NCBI GenBank assembly: GCA_964019415.1
Contig: OZ025872.1
Coordinates: 6,247,322 to 6,311,321 of the forward strand
Reading direction: 5' to 3'
Source: Ianthella basta
Lineage: Eukaryota; Porifera; Demospongiae; Verongiida; Ianthellidae
Length of the DNA: 64,000 bases
This document shows, piece by piece, positions 12,101-27,100 of the stretch; the first letter of the stretch is position 1; each line of letters opens with the position of its first letter. A program made the position numbers and the translations under genes. Below the pieces are notes generated by a model that saw only the letters and a list, made by a program, of their open reading frames with translations, ran no database searches and was not told where the DNA came from.

Positions 12101-15100
12101 ATTAACCATCGTCCCTACATTCAAGGACGTAGGACTATAAGGTGCAACATTCTTGCATGTAGGGACCATGGTTAATGCTCAACTGTGTAACAGCCTTTAC
12201 TTGTTTCTGTACTTTTTATGCCATCCCTACATCCTTACTATTTTTGTAGAAATTTTTATTATTTCTAGTCTATATTACACCGGTTAACCCTGGCTTCTGA
12301 CGTGCTATAGGATGGTTATTCATATTGCCAAAAGGTGATATACATTGACCTCTTAAGGTGACAACCCATAGCATCAGAAGAAGTCAGTGTTTAACCTATT
12401 TGAAGCCATCCCATTGGAAATGCATGTTCATGCCCAGAGCACAGAAACGCCCATTGTGCTTTACATGTAAAGGTGCAGCAATTTTCAGCTGCACATTTTT
12501 GTGGCTAGAGTTTAATGCACACAAATCCGTATTGCCTTCAAAAGAACTGGTGTACTGAATGGGGCTGCTATGAGATAGACTATCCCAGTATGAGTAACTT
12601 GCAAGACTAGAATGAAAATCTGCGTTGCCGCCAAGTGGTGATGACAAGACGTGCTTCACCCCTGTGAATACATCCATAATTTGCATGCAGTGGTTATGCA
12701 CCACAAAGAGGCGCACTACCTGAGCAGTTCATAAGTTAGATCAGTGAATGGAGGAGCAAAACACAAGCTGCACCTAGCAGTGCCGACGCTGTTAGATTTT
12801 CAGGAGAATGTATTCTGTAGAAGCTGTAAACATAGGCAGCCACGGTTTATAGAAGAAGATAGGTGAGCAGACAAAATCCGTTATCAGGGTTATTGTAACT
12901 GGGCTTGTATAATCAGCTTGCCAAGAATAGATTTGCAATCAAAAATGCCCTAACTTCATAGATGAAAGGATGCTACATTGGAAGAACTGACAGGTGCTAC
13001 GGAAGTTATCTATTGTGATCTTCGTCAATGAGGTTTGGAGTAGTTCTCTAGCAAAGTGGTACTCTTATTCCAGAGGAGGATCAGCTTAGCAAGTTGTGCA
13101 TTATCGGTGACCACAATCTTGTAGCCCTGCTAAAAGCTGTCTCTATGTCAGCAAAGTGTTCTGCCTCAGAGGAGGACAGGAATAGTGATACTTAAAGCAT
13201 CACAGCTTATTTGTCCTGCAGACTTTGACTGTTGCACCTACATCAGAAATGGGTCCAAGAACCAATCGTGAGGGAATGCTAAGGAAGCAAACGAAGTTAT
13301 GCCCATGTATGCCTGCCCATCTGCTCATCCTCGGTGCTTGGTGCATTAATCTGTAGGACTTGCATGCAAATTTCAGCAAATCTCCAAGTAAAAGTGATGG
13401 ATCTGGTAGACTGCTGGGAAGATAGATTGTTAAAAAAGAAAACTGCTCGGTAAATAGCTAAATTTGATTATTGCGGTCATTCATACATAGGGTGCTTAGT
13501 TACTCAGATGGCCTCCAGCAATGGAGGTTCACAAGCTTTGATTGATTAATTGAGAAGCAAAGAAAGTTTGAAATCATGGTAGATAGACCTCTGGACAATT
13601 ACTGAAATAAGTGAGTGCATACCTTGACCACTATCTATGCAATATCGTATCCAAGACTGATTACTCATACTTGCCTCATCACTTTCCAACAAGTGGTAAA
13701 GGGAAGCTTGTTGATAGCCTTGGTCAGAATCCCCAGAGTCTTTCCTTGTCAAAACAGCCTGGACCCTGTATGGAAAGAATTAAGACATGCAGTCAAACTA
13801 CATTAAAGTGTGGCATTTTTGAATGTTACTATCACAGGCTATTGCAATTGATTCTTAAAAACCTGCCATCGCTGGTCAGAAATGATTGGTTTCTGAAAAT
13901 CATAATTATTTGATAAAGTAACATGAACTGGTGAATGCAAAGCGAACTTGTTTGTGCTGCATGCAAAATTGAAAATCATAATGAATCAACCGTGTCATGG
14001 CAAACAAGGGATGTGCCCATCATTGCTGCAGCATTATCCCTTTAGACAGCAAAATTGTCTCCCTCATCTTCTCTTGATGATGTCCGTGTAACTGGCAACA
14101 GACAACGATGTAGGCGCCCAACAGAAGAACTCTCCGAAATCCGTAAACCTTCTCATCTTTCGCCATCTGTCCTTAATACTACTTTGTAGGGAGGCTATTT
14201 GACAAGAAATGAAGGAATAGTTTGCAGCAACAAGGGCATATTACAGCAGATGCAAAATGGCTGTGATGGCATCATATAAACCTTATGCGCACTCTCCCTG
14301 CTGCGTACGTGCATGGGATTTATCATCACAAGCACTCTACCCGCCAGGTTCATCTACAGGATTTAGAATCACACGTGAAGCAATTGGAATGCTTCTCAGC
14401 AATTTAGAATCATCATTTAGATGCTCGTTACCATGGCAACAGGATCAATCCTTGGTAACATCATTTAGGATAGAAGCTAACTTCCTAGCCACCAGGTTGT
14501 GGGAGTCACAAGGGATTCATTTCAAGAATTTAACTGCTGGCCGGTTGGGGTTGAGGGTAGGTGTGGGGCAGGGATTGGGGACTGGATCATGGGCTGGAAG
14601 GTTATGAGTTCCTGAGTGGCAGTCGTTGATATGTCCATGCATGAACACAGACTAGCCTGAGTCTCGTCACCGGTATTGATTGTTGACACACAGCACACTG
14701 GTTGTGCGAGGAATTTGCACCCACTCCTGACTGATCACCGCTGACGTCTTCCATCATCGTGAAATACTTGCTGCTGCTAAATGGGCTCTGCAGAGAATGC
14801 TAGCTCTCAAACTCTCTTCACGGTTTCTGTGAAATTCACACCTCCATCTTGTATATGCAATATATTATTCTTTCTTTACTAACTTTTTTTTATTATATTT
14901 CAGTGAACTGAATGTAATTTCATAAACAAATAAGACTGCAGCGCTGAACACTGTTTAGTAATACCACAAATTTCAAGATCAACATCTCTTGCACATTCTA
15001 TATGTTTGTTAAGCAAAGGGATGCAGTTAAGAAAGGCAGAAGTCTACAGTGACTGATCACAGAAGACGCAGGCCCTGGAGCAAAGTAGCTGCAAAAAGGC

Positions 15101-18100
15101 AGCAAACAGATGATTATGTGGTCACATTGGACTAGTGTTTCACAGTCAGCAAATGGTATCCAATGCTGTCCTTAGAGTAAATCAATATGTTTGATCAAAG
15201 TTGAGAGTTCAAAGAGTCCAGCAGAGAGCTAGAAAGGCACATACAGTGGAACCTGCATAATCTGACTACTGTGTAATCCGGAATTCTCTATAAACCGACG
15301 TATATTTGGAGTTTTACTACTGAAGATAGCATACATTATGATTCTTGATAATCTGACAACCTCTATAATCCAACATACTTATTGATCCCATCGTATGTCG
15401 GATTACACAGGTTCCACTGTACTAGCTACTATACATTGCATGTAGTAACAAGGATTTACTAAAAGGGACCATTTGGGAATATAGGGGGTAAACTCATGCA
15501 GAGGGAAATTTCATGCAATTGCGGTTGATTGCATCATTAGTATCTATGATGTATCCCTTACCTACTGACCAAGTTCGAAACTTGCAGCCTATTGTGCATC
15601 TCAAATGAGGAACACTTTCATGGCTGCGGCTGTTTATGTACTGACTATACTGGAAATGTTATATAGTCAGTATACAAATTATAGATAGAGAAACAGGAAA
15701 ATGTGTAACATTAAGTATAGGTTATTGAACAAGGATGAGGTTGAGACGCAATAAATCACATGTGAACTGTTACCAAATTCAATAGCCATCTTACACAACA
15801 TGGACATGAGCGTTTACTTTGAATGGAGATGCGCCGGCTCACAGGACGACAGACAGGCTACTGGACGAACTCCTTGCCACTTGCTACTTCACACGCCCCT
15901 GCAGAATTTGGGAGCAATGTTATAGACCTCATCTCACAGCCACTGTCAATCTGGGGTAGACAGTCACAGTAGCTTTTGCATTCCTGGTTCCTATGGATAG
16001 ATGCGATTGTCTGAACGCTGAATCACCAACCAATGATCTGCTGCTACATGCAGGCTTCAACGTTATTTGCGAAGGAAAATGAGAAGAAGAAAGATGCTCT
16101 GTCATTAGCTGCTTCACAGCAGTATAAAATGAGATGCAGTCTGCTAATGTCTAGTAATGTCTAGTGAAGACATCAGTCCTTGCCCAAGTTCCCTTAAATA
16201 CGAAAAGAAGTAACAACTGGGCAGCCAGTACGTGGGAAGCGTGGGCTATTGGACACAACAGCGAATCCTCAACCGAGTTGGTGAACCTGGATTTTGCTAA
16301 TGTGACTGATGATGATCTGTCAGTGTGGATACCTTGCTTCGTTTGGAGGTGCGGAATTAGTACGGTGAGCGTTACTCACCCCAGCAAAAAGATGAAGCAA
16401 GAAGAGGACCCTCAAGAGTCAAAGCCTGGAGCTACATCTTGGCAAGGCATGCAAAGTTGTTTAGCTCCGATGGAAGCATGCAGAGTCTCATTATGAACTT
16501 TCAGGGGAAGAGTTAGGGTCACAATCATTTTGTGAAGCTGACATTTGTTAACATGACCACTTGACTGACATTACAACCAACACGAATGTGTGTTCATTGT
16601 GATTGTTTTTAAACATTTTAAACAATAAGAGTCTACAAATGTGATAAGAGCCCCAGGTTGATAAAACAACTTATCAACCTGTGGTTGGGTCAATATGATA
16701 TTTATTGACCTCATCAAAGGAAACGCCCATGCACAGTTGTGTAAGCGTATTTATCTCTCTGAGCCTGCAAGCCTCTGCTTCACCCTCATACAAGCTACTC
16801 ATTTGTCATACCATTTCTCGCTATGACCAAGTTCACACTGGCAGTGATTGTAGCTTTAGTGATCCTCAGGGCTACAGATGTGACAAACGCAGCAAATACC
16901 TTGTAGTCAGTGTGGATGAACAGCTGGTACTTCTGTTGTTGTATTTGAGCCCTTCCTTCAGCCTTTTACCAATCTACACCAACCATGGAACATGGAACTA
17001 GGTCATGGCAATTCGGGGAGTGACAAAAGTGGTTGGCACCTTTGCCGCTAGACTCCTTTAGATGAAATTAATCACATGAGATATTCTATATCACAGACTT
17101 TTACAGAGAAAGTCTATGGAATGCTCCTACAGAAATAGACAGTTTTGACTGTTAAAATGCTCAAATGCAAAGAAGACAGGCTGGGAACCCATCAAAGAGG
17201 AGGGTATTCAGCTAGAGTGTCACCCACATATTAGGCCACAATTCGTTTTGGGAAAATTGTGGCCTTATAACCGTTTGGCGTAATAACCATCAGAATCCAA
17301 TTTGTATGTGTGTACATGATATGAAGCATATATATCAGCATGCATGTTCCATATTAATCACACATTGCAGCAATAACATAATGCAATTCTTGTAAAAATG
17401 TAAAGTTTAATGTAAAGTTAAATATAAAAGTTAAATAAAAGTGCAATGTTGATAAAGTTGTGTGTTAATGTTGCAAAGTTTAATAAAAAAAACTGACATG
17501 ATGAGCAGTCAAGTTCTCCTAAAGTAATCCAACAAACAGCTCTGAGTTTGAGTCTGAGTGGACAACTTTGTAACAAATGTTTTCACTCCAACCATGGCCA
17601 AGCTGCCTTCTGCACAGTCCTTGCTGTTCAAGTACTCCTGCAGTATTCTGACTGCATGCTTCCAAAGCCTGTCGAGAAGTCGGAGGAGGGGTTAGGTCAT
17701 CTTCTGGCTGGTCGTCCTCTGAGTCATTGTGCTCCTCGTGTTCAGTAGTGTCCTGTTGACCATAGCTAGGATGTCTTCATCTGTTGGTAGCTCTCCAGTG
17801 CTCAGGGCCTCATCTTCATCCAAATAAGATCCAGCTGAAACGCATCTGGCACTAGTCAGCTGGGGGTGTTCAGCAAATCCATGAGCTCTTGAACAGGGTC
17901 TTCTGGTGAATCATGCCAACATCCAGTGTGGGCATGATTCCAGTGTGCTTCCAGCAGTTCTGGATGGTGGTAGCTGACACTGACCGCCAAGCCATGGCCA
18001 CAAATTGAACAGTTTCCTTCATATTGAGGTGTGGCTTTTGGTTTTTCTCAATTAGCTCGATAAAGCACTTCACCAGTAGGTCCTGTAGTATGCCTTGAAA

Positions 18101-21100
18101 GCACAGATGATTCCCCCATCAAGTGGCTGTAAGTGGCTGGTTGTGTTGGGGGGAAGGTGAAAAGGTTTGACACACTCCAACTTCACTTCAGGGAAGAGGC
18201 TGGCAATCTTGTCCATCAGCAGCAAGAGTGACCTGTTCTTCTTCTACTTGATATGACGGTCGAAGTCGTAGAGCCACTCAGAGAACAGGTACCTGGTCAT
18301 CCTTGCCTTCTGATTGTTAGAAAATTACACATAGGCATCCTTGTTGAAGTCTCTGAAGCATCTTGGATTAGCACTATTCCCAATTACCAGTGGCGTTATG
18401 TAACCAGAGCCATCTGCATTAACACACAAGGCAAGAGTGATCCTGTCAAACTGTTTAGTTCCATGCTGAGGGCCCTGTGTCAACAATTTGCTGGGTGGCA
18501 TTCTAAAGAAAAGTCCTGTTTCATCGATGTTATAGATGTCTGCTGGTTCATACTGACTAAGGGTCTCCTTGAGAGAGATGCGTGCACTGGCTACAATGCT
18601 AGAATTGACTGACGCAGCCTCACCAGGAAGATTCCCGAAGGAAATACCATGGCGTGCGAAGGAAATACCAGGGCGTGCCTGGAAGCAACTTAACAACCCT
18701 CCAGATAGTGAGAAACCCTCGCATTCCAATCTCTCTGTAAATTGTTTGGCTTTTCCTATGAGTATTGCATCAGTGATGATTGCCTTCTTGGCCTGCATTG
18801 TGGAAAACCACAAGCGCTCCCTCCAAGATGCCGAATTTGGGTTTTCTAGCTCTCTTAGCCTTAGATTGGTGGAGGTTGATTGCTGTCCAGTTGCGTTTTC
18901 TCTCCTAAATGTTGCCCGCCGTTCTTCTTACAATCCTGATTTTCCAGTTGCGCAAGAAAAGCTCAGCAATTGATTCCTATAATGTCATTGGATGTTCCTG
19001 CTTGTAGTTGCAAATTTCCTTCTTCCGGGTCAAAGTCAAATCGTTGCTCTTGGCACTAGCCATACTTGAACTTCTCAGGTTGCACTTTTGGCCCATCTTT
19101 GGCCTAATACACGCTACTAAACATGTGTGAATGACGTAATTGTTGCATGAAAAAGATGGCGGATGGCGGCATAGGTGGTTGGCCTAAAATACGTATACTT
19201 ATTGCATGCATTTTTATTCGTGCCAAGCAACTGCTAGTTTAATAAGCGGTTTGCCTATTATCCGGTGGTATAATAAGCGGGTGGCACTGTATTACGTAGT
19301 AGCAGGACTCACAGTTACGCATGTTTGAGTGTAGTGAATCATGCAGTTAGATAGTATGCCAATTTACAATAGAGTGTCTGCATGGCATGTAATATAAAGT
19401 GCAATAAAATCAGCTCTTACATTGGCTTGGAGAGGTATTCCAACGTGCGCTGTAGAGTCGTCAGACGAATTTTTGGATCGGATTTGTGGCCATAGAGACG
19501 ATCCAGCACAGGCCTGTATGATGCACTGCTCAGCGGTATTTCCCTTTGAATACTATTCCACATGAAATGGAAAGTACTCTTCTGATTATGAATGGCTGCA
19601 TAGTCCAGCGGTGTATTCCCTGACATGTCCTCCTTACTGAATGTGCTGACGAGCTCAATCCCCATGCGACTGCATGTTTCATCCATTGCTTTCAAGCAAG
19701 AAAGCAATCGCTGGGCTGCAATATGGGAAGGAGTCTGACCATCATGATTACGTAGCAATGGATCAGCTCCATTCTCAATCAGAAGCTTAACAACTCTTTC
19801 GCATTGACTATCAACAGCAATATGCAGGTGAGTATCACCATCAACATCAGCATGGTTAATGGGTGAATCTTCAATCAGTAGCTCAATCAAGTCAATGTCC
19901 TCAGTCAGAATGGCATTGAACAGTGGTACATGTCCTCTAGAATCTTGCGCTTTGTGATCAGCTTTGAATGCCTTCAGGACTTGTACCAGGGTCTTCTGCT
20001 GCTTCTGCTTCACTTCATTTTGCTGCCAAAAGCGGACTGCATAGTGCAGGGCTGTTCTCTTTGCATAGAGGGATTGTTGGTTAACCAGGGTTGGCTGGTT
20101 GACCAGGTTCTGCATGTTGGCGTACGCTTCCCAGTTGAGAAGGTAGGAGACAGCATCAGGAAGGAGCTTCTCTGCTGCAACGTGAATGGGATAACGTCCG
20201 TGCTCCAACTGCAAAGCCGCCTCCTTACCATGTGTGCAGAGAACAGCACCAAACAGGGCACGAAACTGCAGAAAGGATGTCAGTATCCATTAACACATGC
20301 TGTGCCAATAACTATGGTACTAAGTCAGCACTGGTCATGCACAGATAATAACACTAAAATACAAATTTGACTTGGTGAAGAAGCTTACACTGAAGATGTT
20401 GAGACTGATCGGTTTTGATTCCTGCTTACAACGCTTGAATGGATCCAGAACCCAAAACAGGCCGCGTCTTCCGGGTGCATTATTTTCAACTTTGTATTCC
20501 TCCCACACGGCTTTCTTCAAGCACAAAGCAATGTGCTCAAGCTCAAATTCCATACTCACTCCCTAGATCATTAGGTATATTGGAGGAAAGGAGTTTACTA
20601 TAAATGCAGTACTTCAAAAACATCATAAATTGTGGACACATGCACTTAAGTACACATGAGCAACTGATCAGATCTCATTCAGGATTGCAAAAAAAATCGA
20701 AGTTCAAGAAGCTACATGCACTGTGATGGCCTTGCCACACTTTAGTGGTGTAGCAGGAGTCGGGTAGGCCGGGTCCAGACATTGTCTTACAGCATAGTGG
20801 AAAAGAGGGGAAGAATGTTCATAATAGGGCTGCCAGTGGCGTGGAGCTAAAGGCAAAGAATCAAGATCTGGTGGTTATGATGTTGAACGTTTGAGCCCAG
20901 ACTGTAGCAGTCAGTTGTCAAGCTGGACAAAATGTCCTGACAACAAACACTGCCCCACAGATAATGAACTGAACTACTATCTCAGGGCTACAAATTTTAG
21001 TGCTGACCAGATTTATATTTAGTGTTGGGAAAGGTCCAGGAGTTTGTGCATACAAATTTAGCACTTCTGAGTTTTTGAGTTATAACAAAATTGTTCAACT

Positions 21101-24100
21101 CACAAAAGATGAGTATACAATTATTTGCCATTATACACTATTCGTTAAATTTGCTAATTAATACCTGTTGAAATGAGCAGCCTTAGGTAGCTGATTTACT
21201 TACTGAGTTGCTGAATGTATGTTTATGCTGTCCATATATACTGTGCATATAGTATTGTGACACTGTAAAGGTTCATTACTGCGTGGTCATGATGCAATGG
21301 AAGTTTATGAACTTCGAGCGCAGTATTGACTTCAATAGGATACAGAACATTTTGATCCGTGGATCTTCATCAGCTGTTAATTTACTTGTGCTCATTACAG
21401 CTGATGAAGATCCACGGATCGAAATGTTCTGTATCCTATTGAAGTCAATACTGCACTCGAAGCTCATAAACCTCCATTTCATAGTTATTGTGAGTGCCAG
21501 TGAGAGTAGCCTTCTAGGTAAAGCCTCCCCACAATAAATTTCATTGTTAATACAAATGCAAGTGCATCTTGGAAAAGGGAGCATGTAGCTATTTAACCCA
21601 TTAGGCACGAGGGTTAAACTTGTCTCTTCATCCTTTCAAGAGTATCTCCTTGCGTCCTCCGGCTTGGAACACAGTGGTGCCCTCCACCCAACAAAATTCA
21701 AACAAACATCAGAGTATGTACAGTAGTAGGTAGAAGAATTAAGCCTGGCAAAGTCTATAATTTGATAGTGAATTAGACTCTGAGAGAAATTCATATGCTT
21801 ATGCTAGTCTCATGCACTGGATGGTGACTGGCCATGGTATTTCTGTGTATGCCAAATTGTATCCAGTGTACTGGCCAATCAGGTTCGCTGATTGCTATAC
21901 GACGTCAGCGTAAATTTAAAGACATGGCAATGGCTCACTTAAAATTGAACGCACTGTGAATTTTGATCAGTTACACTCTGAAAATAGAGCAAAAGTGAGC
22001 TGCACAAGTAAAAGAATGTGAATTTGCATGGGCACTACTTACTATGTTTGCCCCACTGCCACAGTACAGACGACACTGTGTAAGAGTTAACCACAATCAT
22101 GCAATAATTATATTCATATGGTACAAGTCGGCTCATGCAGTAATACCAGCCTCTTTTGGGGTCTGGTGCATGAGACTAATGCTTTTGCATGAATACTTAC
22201 CTCAGGAGTTTTGTCTGATTTCCACACCAGACGCTTTGCAGCAGTTATCCAGGATTCTTGGTTGTCAAAACTCTTGGTGAGCAGGGAAAAAAGCTCCTCC
22301 TGGGTCCATTCTTTGAACTCTGAAACTGCTTGACAAGGAAAATGCTTAAACATAGTATGCTTGAATGGCATAAAAGCTGAGTACTTCAATTCGGGCTCTG
22401 CAAAATTAAAGAAGGTGAATTCTATCATAACGAAATAAGAGACCAACACTGACAGTGTGCAAGATGGCAAAGTTACATTACATCTGCACCACCTCTAAGA
22501 CTTTCTCTAACATAAACGACCAACTTAAAAGGAACAGTGCTTGACAAGCTAATGATTGAACTTACTTTCCTTTTTACACCTACTCTCCACATGTGTATAT
22601 ACACGTACATGCATGTGCACTAAAATTTTGCAACTATTTGCATGCCTTGGACACAACTAGAAGACAAAGTCCATTGAAGGCGCAGTCACTATCTTGTGCT
22701 CTGAAAGCAATGCATTGGTCAAAGACTCGTAACTTGAGAAATACATTCTTACATCATCACTGTTATTGTGAGAATTCACTTTTATTGTAGCTACATACTT
22801 TCCATTTTATGATGTGCAATCAAGTCTATTGTAACAGATCGATTAAAAGGCAAAATTAAACAAATGCAACATGCAACTGAAATGATTTTGTGTGCAGAAT
22901 GCAAATTGCGTACCTTCAACAGGAAATTCACCGGGGACTGCATTATTCAAGGCTATATAACAAGGAAATGCAAAAGTAAACACGTAATGTTATGTACCTC
23001 TAATGCACAATAACCATAGACCTAGTGTGATGCTCCTGTGTGTTTAGATCCATAGGATGTTGTTACATTCAATGATGGTGAAAGGATGAGTTACTGTATG
23101 CACTTTAATCTTTGTGGGATTTACTGTTCACAGTTTTTGCGTATTAGCAGCCATCCACGAAACTTCTGTCTGCGAGTATTTATGCATTCTGTATGTCAGA
23201 AAACCACCAAACATGACATCACAATTGCTAAAAATGGCGACAACTACATTACCCTTTCTTTGACCGGCAATAGTTGTTTCATATTAGGATGCTTTTTCTT
23301 GAAGGTCACAAAGCACACTAGTTCATGTCTATAAACGTGGCGACATGCCTGATATGAATAAAGGGCTCCTCTTTCGTTGGTGGTGCATAAATAGCCATGC
23401 ATAGCTGACTAGCTAGCTGAGAGTACTGCGCACATATGGCTTAGTGAAATGAGGTAATGGTTTTGTAAAAAAAAGAGAGGAGAACCTCTTGTGACAAGCC
23501 AACAGTGACAGCATGTGAGAAGGCAAAGATAGCCCAGAGTACCATGCAAATGTCACTGAAGCATACTATCCTGTATACTCCCGAACATCTCAACACCACT
23601 GGCTCCAACATCTGTAAATTTAAAATCATGAAACCTGCGAAATTGCAAATCCGTGAAAAATATCAATTTGCGAATAAAAAGTGCATACAGTAAAACATCA
23701 TCCTTCAGGTCTATTCTACGTAAGAACCTAGCAGCTATGGACAATATCTGTATCTAGCCACTGCTAGTCCAACATGTCATAAAGTGGGGGTTGAAGAAAC
23801 TAGGGTAGCTTAATGTGTCACCCAAAATCATGCTGACCAACAAAATCACTGCATTATCGGTTACATGCAAAAAAGTTGTCCAGATTGTATAGATCCAAGT
23901 GAATATTACTTCCACTGAATCATAAAGCATATAGGGAATACAATATTGAATGAATTACGCTGGACTCACGTGAAGGTGTCTTATAATCAGGAGAGTTAAC
24001 AGCTGCACCTGTGCAGAAAACACATTATGAGACAAATTACAGTTTATCCAAGTCCAATATTTACTGTGCAAAGCACTGCTCATAGTTGCTCATACTTCAC

Positions 24101-27100
24101 ACATGAAAGACTAAAACTATTCACAACCACCACATAAGCATGCAGACTGGTGTAAGTATACAAGGCGACATTAACTAGTTCTTGCATGCATGGCCAAACG
24201 TCACAATGTTCTGCACTGCATAATTATTTATTCCGCTACACAAATATTCACAGAGTATCAACATGCAGTCCTGTAGCAAATTGTCATCAATGTGTGTACA
24301 ATGCATATACAGCAGTGAAGAGTTGACACTAGGCTAAACTTACCGGAAGGACCACCTGCAGAACTAACAGCATTTTCTGTAAGTAACAGAATTCGTGGGC
24401 ATTGTGTGCCTGCAGGTAACACAGAAATATACCACTTGTGTACCAAAGTTGAAAACACACACACCTACCACTGCTGTACGTGTGGAAAACACACACACCG
24501 CAAAGGATGGGCACAAACTTTGTTAAATTTATTATCCTGTAAGTAGATGAGCCTGCAAGCACTTACTCTACCCCCACCCCTAACCCTAACCCTAAGTAGA
24601 TGCTCAGTTATAGTGTGCATTTATGTAATCAATACTATTAATACCTACAGCTATATACTATGCTGATGAAGCATAAACAGATGCACTGAGAAGTGGTCAA
24701 TGCTATACCCGCAAGTATTTGCCAAACCAGTGCGTGCATGTAGATGCATCGTGGGTGCAGTCTTCTAGATTTCTGCCAGTGATAGTTAGGCACTGTTTGA
24801 CTGAAAAAGGGAGTCACACGTGGAAGAAGATGATCGTAGCCTAAGGTGCAATACATAACAACGGAAGCAATCCTGTAACTGTGAATGCCATTTGCTTGCA
24901 TGATGTGAGTTTACCTGGTAACATAAATCACAACAAGACAGCAACTAGTTGACTAGATTATTGATAGTTTGAGATCTACTATAATACTAAATGACCAACT
25001 AATGCCAAAAAAGATTTGGTACAACAGTCATCCACTCAACTGCCACTCTGAGCGAAGGTCAAGTGGGTGAGACGGTTAGTTGGTCTTGGCAGCATTGTGT
25101 GGATTACTAGGCTGGGATGCTTTCAAGTTTGGAATGAGTCGCTGACAAGGAACAGCAACAATGGTACTCCAAGTGCCTTGTAGACCGACAATTCCTTTCA
25201 TTGAAAGCTTAAGTGACCGGCTGCCTCAGCACGCAACCTAGGTTCGTTGTCTCCACTAGTAACCTCATGGCCTACAAACCACCATCTCGATGAAGTCAGA
25301 CACACACATCAGTAGTGATCATTGATCACAGCTGTATTCAAACAGAAAGACACTACAAATATGACAGTTTCACCATTTTAAAACCAATTTGACCTGTATG
25401 TCTTATGAATTTATTCCTTCTATTGCCACACAATTACTCTCAAAGAATATATATGAAATCCTGTATTAACATGTTATCAATGCTTATAGAATGCATACAG
25501 CATTGAAGAGCTGATGCTGGAGCCAGGCTCACCAGTAGGGCCATCTGGAACATCAACAGCATCAACAGCACTTTCTTGTCTGAACACAATATGTGGGCCC
25601 CGTGCACCTGTAGGATATACAAAATATAAATTAGTTTGTGCACCAGTGTCAAACAGAATGCCTGCACTCGGCTAACACACAAGAGGTCACATCCCTTGAT
25701 TTCCAGATAGTACAAGCTCACGGCCAGGGGGCAAGCTTGACTAATACTTGCATTGTCAAAAGTCGTACTGCTCTGTACATATATGACAGTATTCCTTCCA
25801 ATTCTACACAATTACACTCAATATATCAACATGCAATCCAGCATTAACATGATATCAATGAGTATCGAATGCCTACTGACACCAGGCCAGGCTCACCAGA
25901 AGGGCCATCTGAAGCATCAATACAGTGAACAGCATCAACATCGTCAACAGCACTTTCTGGTCTGAACTCAATACATGGGCCCTGTGTACCTGTAAATTAC
26001 ACATGCAGGAATAAAAGCCAGTGTGTGTACCAAAGTCAAAACATACACACACATGCTGGTGCACAGACGGAATGCCTGCTCTTGAGTAACACACCACATA
26101 CACAAAGTTGAAAGGTCTGTTTTGTTGCAGTTGGCCACTGCACAGACAGGTCAAGCTAGGTTGAAATAGGTTAAAATGCAATATACTCTAGTGATTTAAC
26201 CTCTTTCAATATGCACAAGATCCTACTGCAGTAGTACCCAGGTAGCAAAAATCCCATAAAGCACTACTGCCAGTATTTCTCGATACCATGTTAAATCAGA
26301 AGGGGTTTACGTATTGTCCCTAATTTTTCAGCAGAATAAAACACAGATCCAAGTCGGCACTTAAGAATATATGGGTTGCGACTGGAAGCACATCGAAACA
26401 TTAGGGAATTATGATGACTAAGTAGAGTACGCAATGGAATAGCTACTAGAAAACAAAATGCCTAAATTCTCGCTTACGGTCGAGGCAGCTGTTCGTGGGC
26501 ATCGTGCTTACATGGAGCAGTAGGAGGCTGCAGTTGATACAACACTCTACTTTGAACGTGAATTAGGTGAGTGCAATGATTCATTAGACTCCGCAGCAGA
26601 CGACAACTTATTAGAGTCCAAGATTAGTCTCATTCTTAGCCCCCAAAAGTTTTTTTCTTTTGGGGGGTGGGAACATAACTAGTCCAAGACAAACAATAAG
26701 GGGCAGCCATTCTTCGCCAAAAATTCAAGCATGATCCGACCCTATTTAGGTGGGAGCCAAACATTTAGGGAGCCAAAAAATTAGGGACAACACGGTACGT
26801 TTAAGCACAAACTTGATTTAATCTATAGCCTGCATGTACGTATGCGCATCTGTACGCATTTCATTGTGTGCATCTATGCTGCTTACGAAGCTTGCAGCTA
26901 CACTATCTTAGAAGAATCAAGTGTGTTTCAGGGTACTACCTGTAACTGCTCCTGACTGTGTACACATTTGGTGTTACCCCATTTCCATGGCAATGAGCAC
27001 CATTACAGTTGGTAATATATCCCATGCCATGCAAGCATGATTATCCGGGAAAGAAAGTAAAGTGGCTTACAATGAAATGCAACACTTGCTAAATAAAATA

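Noticed and set aside
14257-14607. 116-codon plus-strand frame
   Set aside because: It overlaps the block shared with the gene A intron, whose counterpart does not keep the frame.
18253-18612. 119-codon plus-strand frame
   Set aside because: Antisense shadow of the Tigger transposase.
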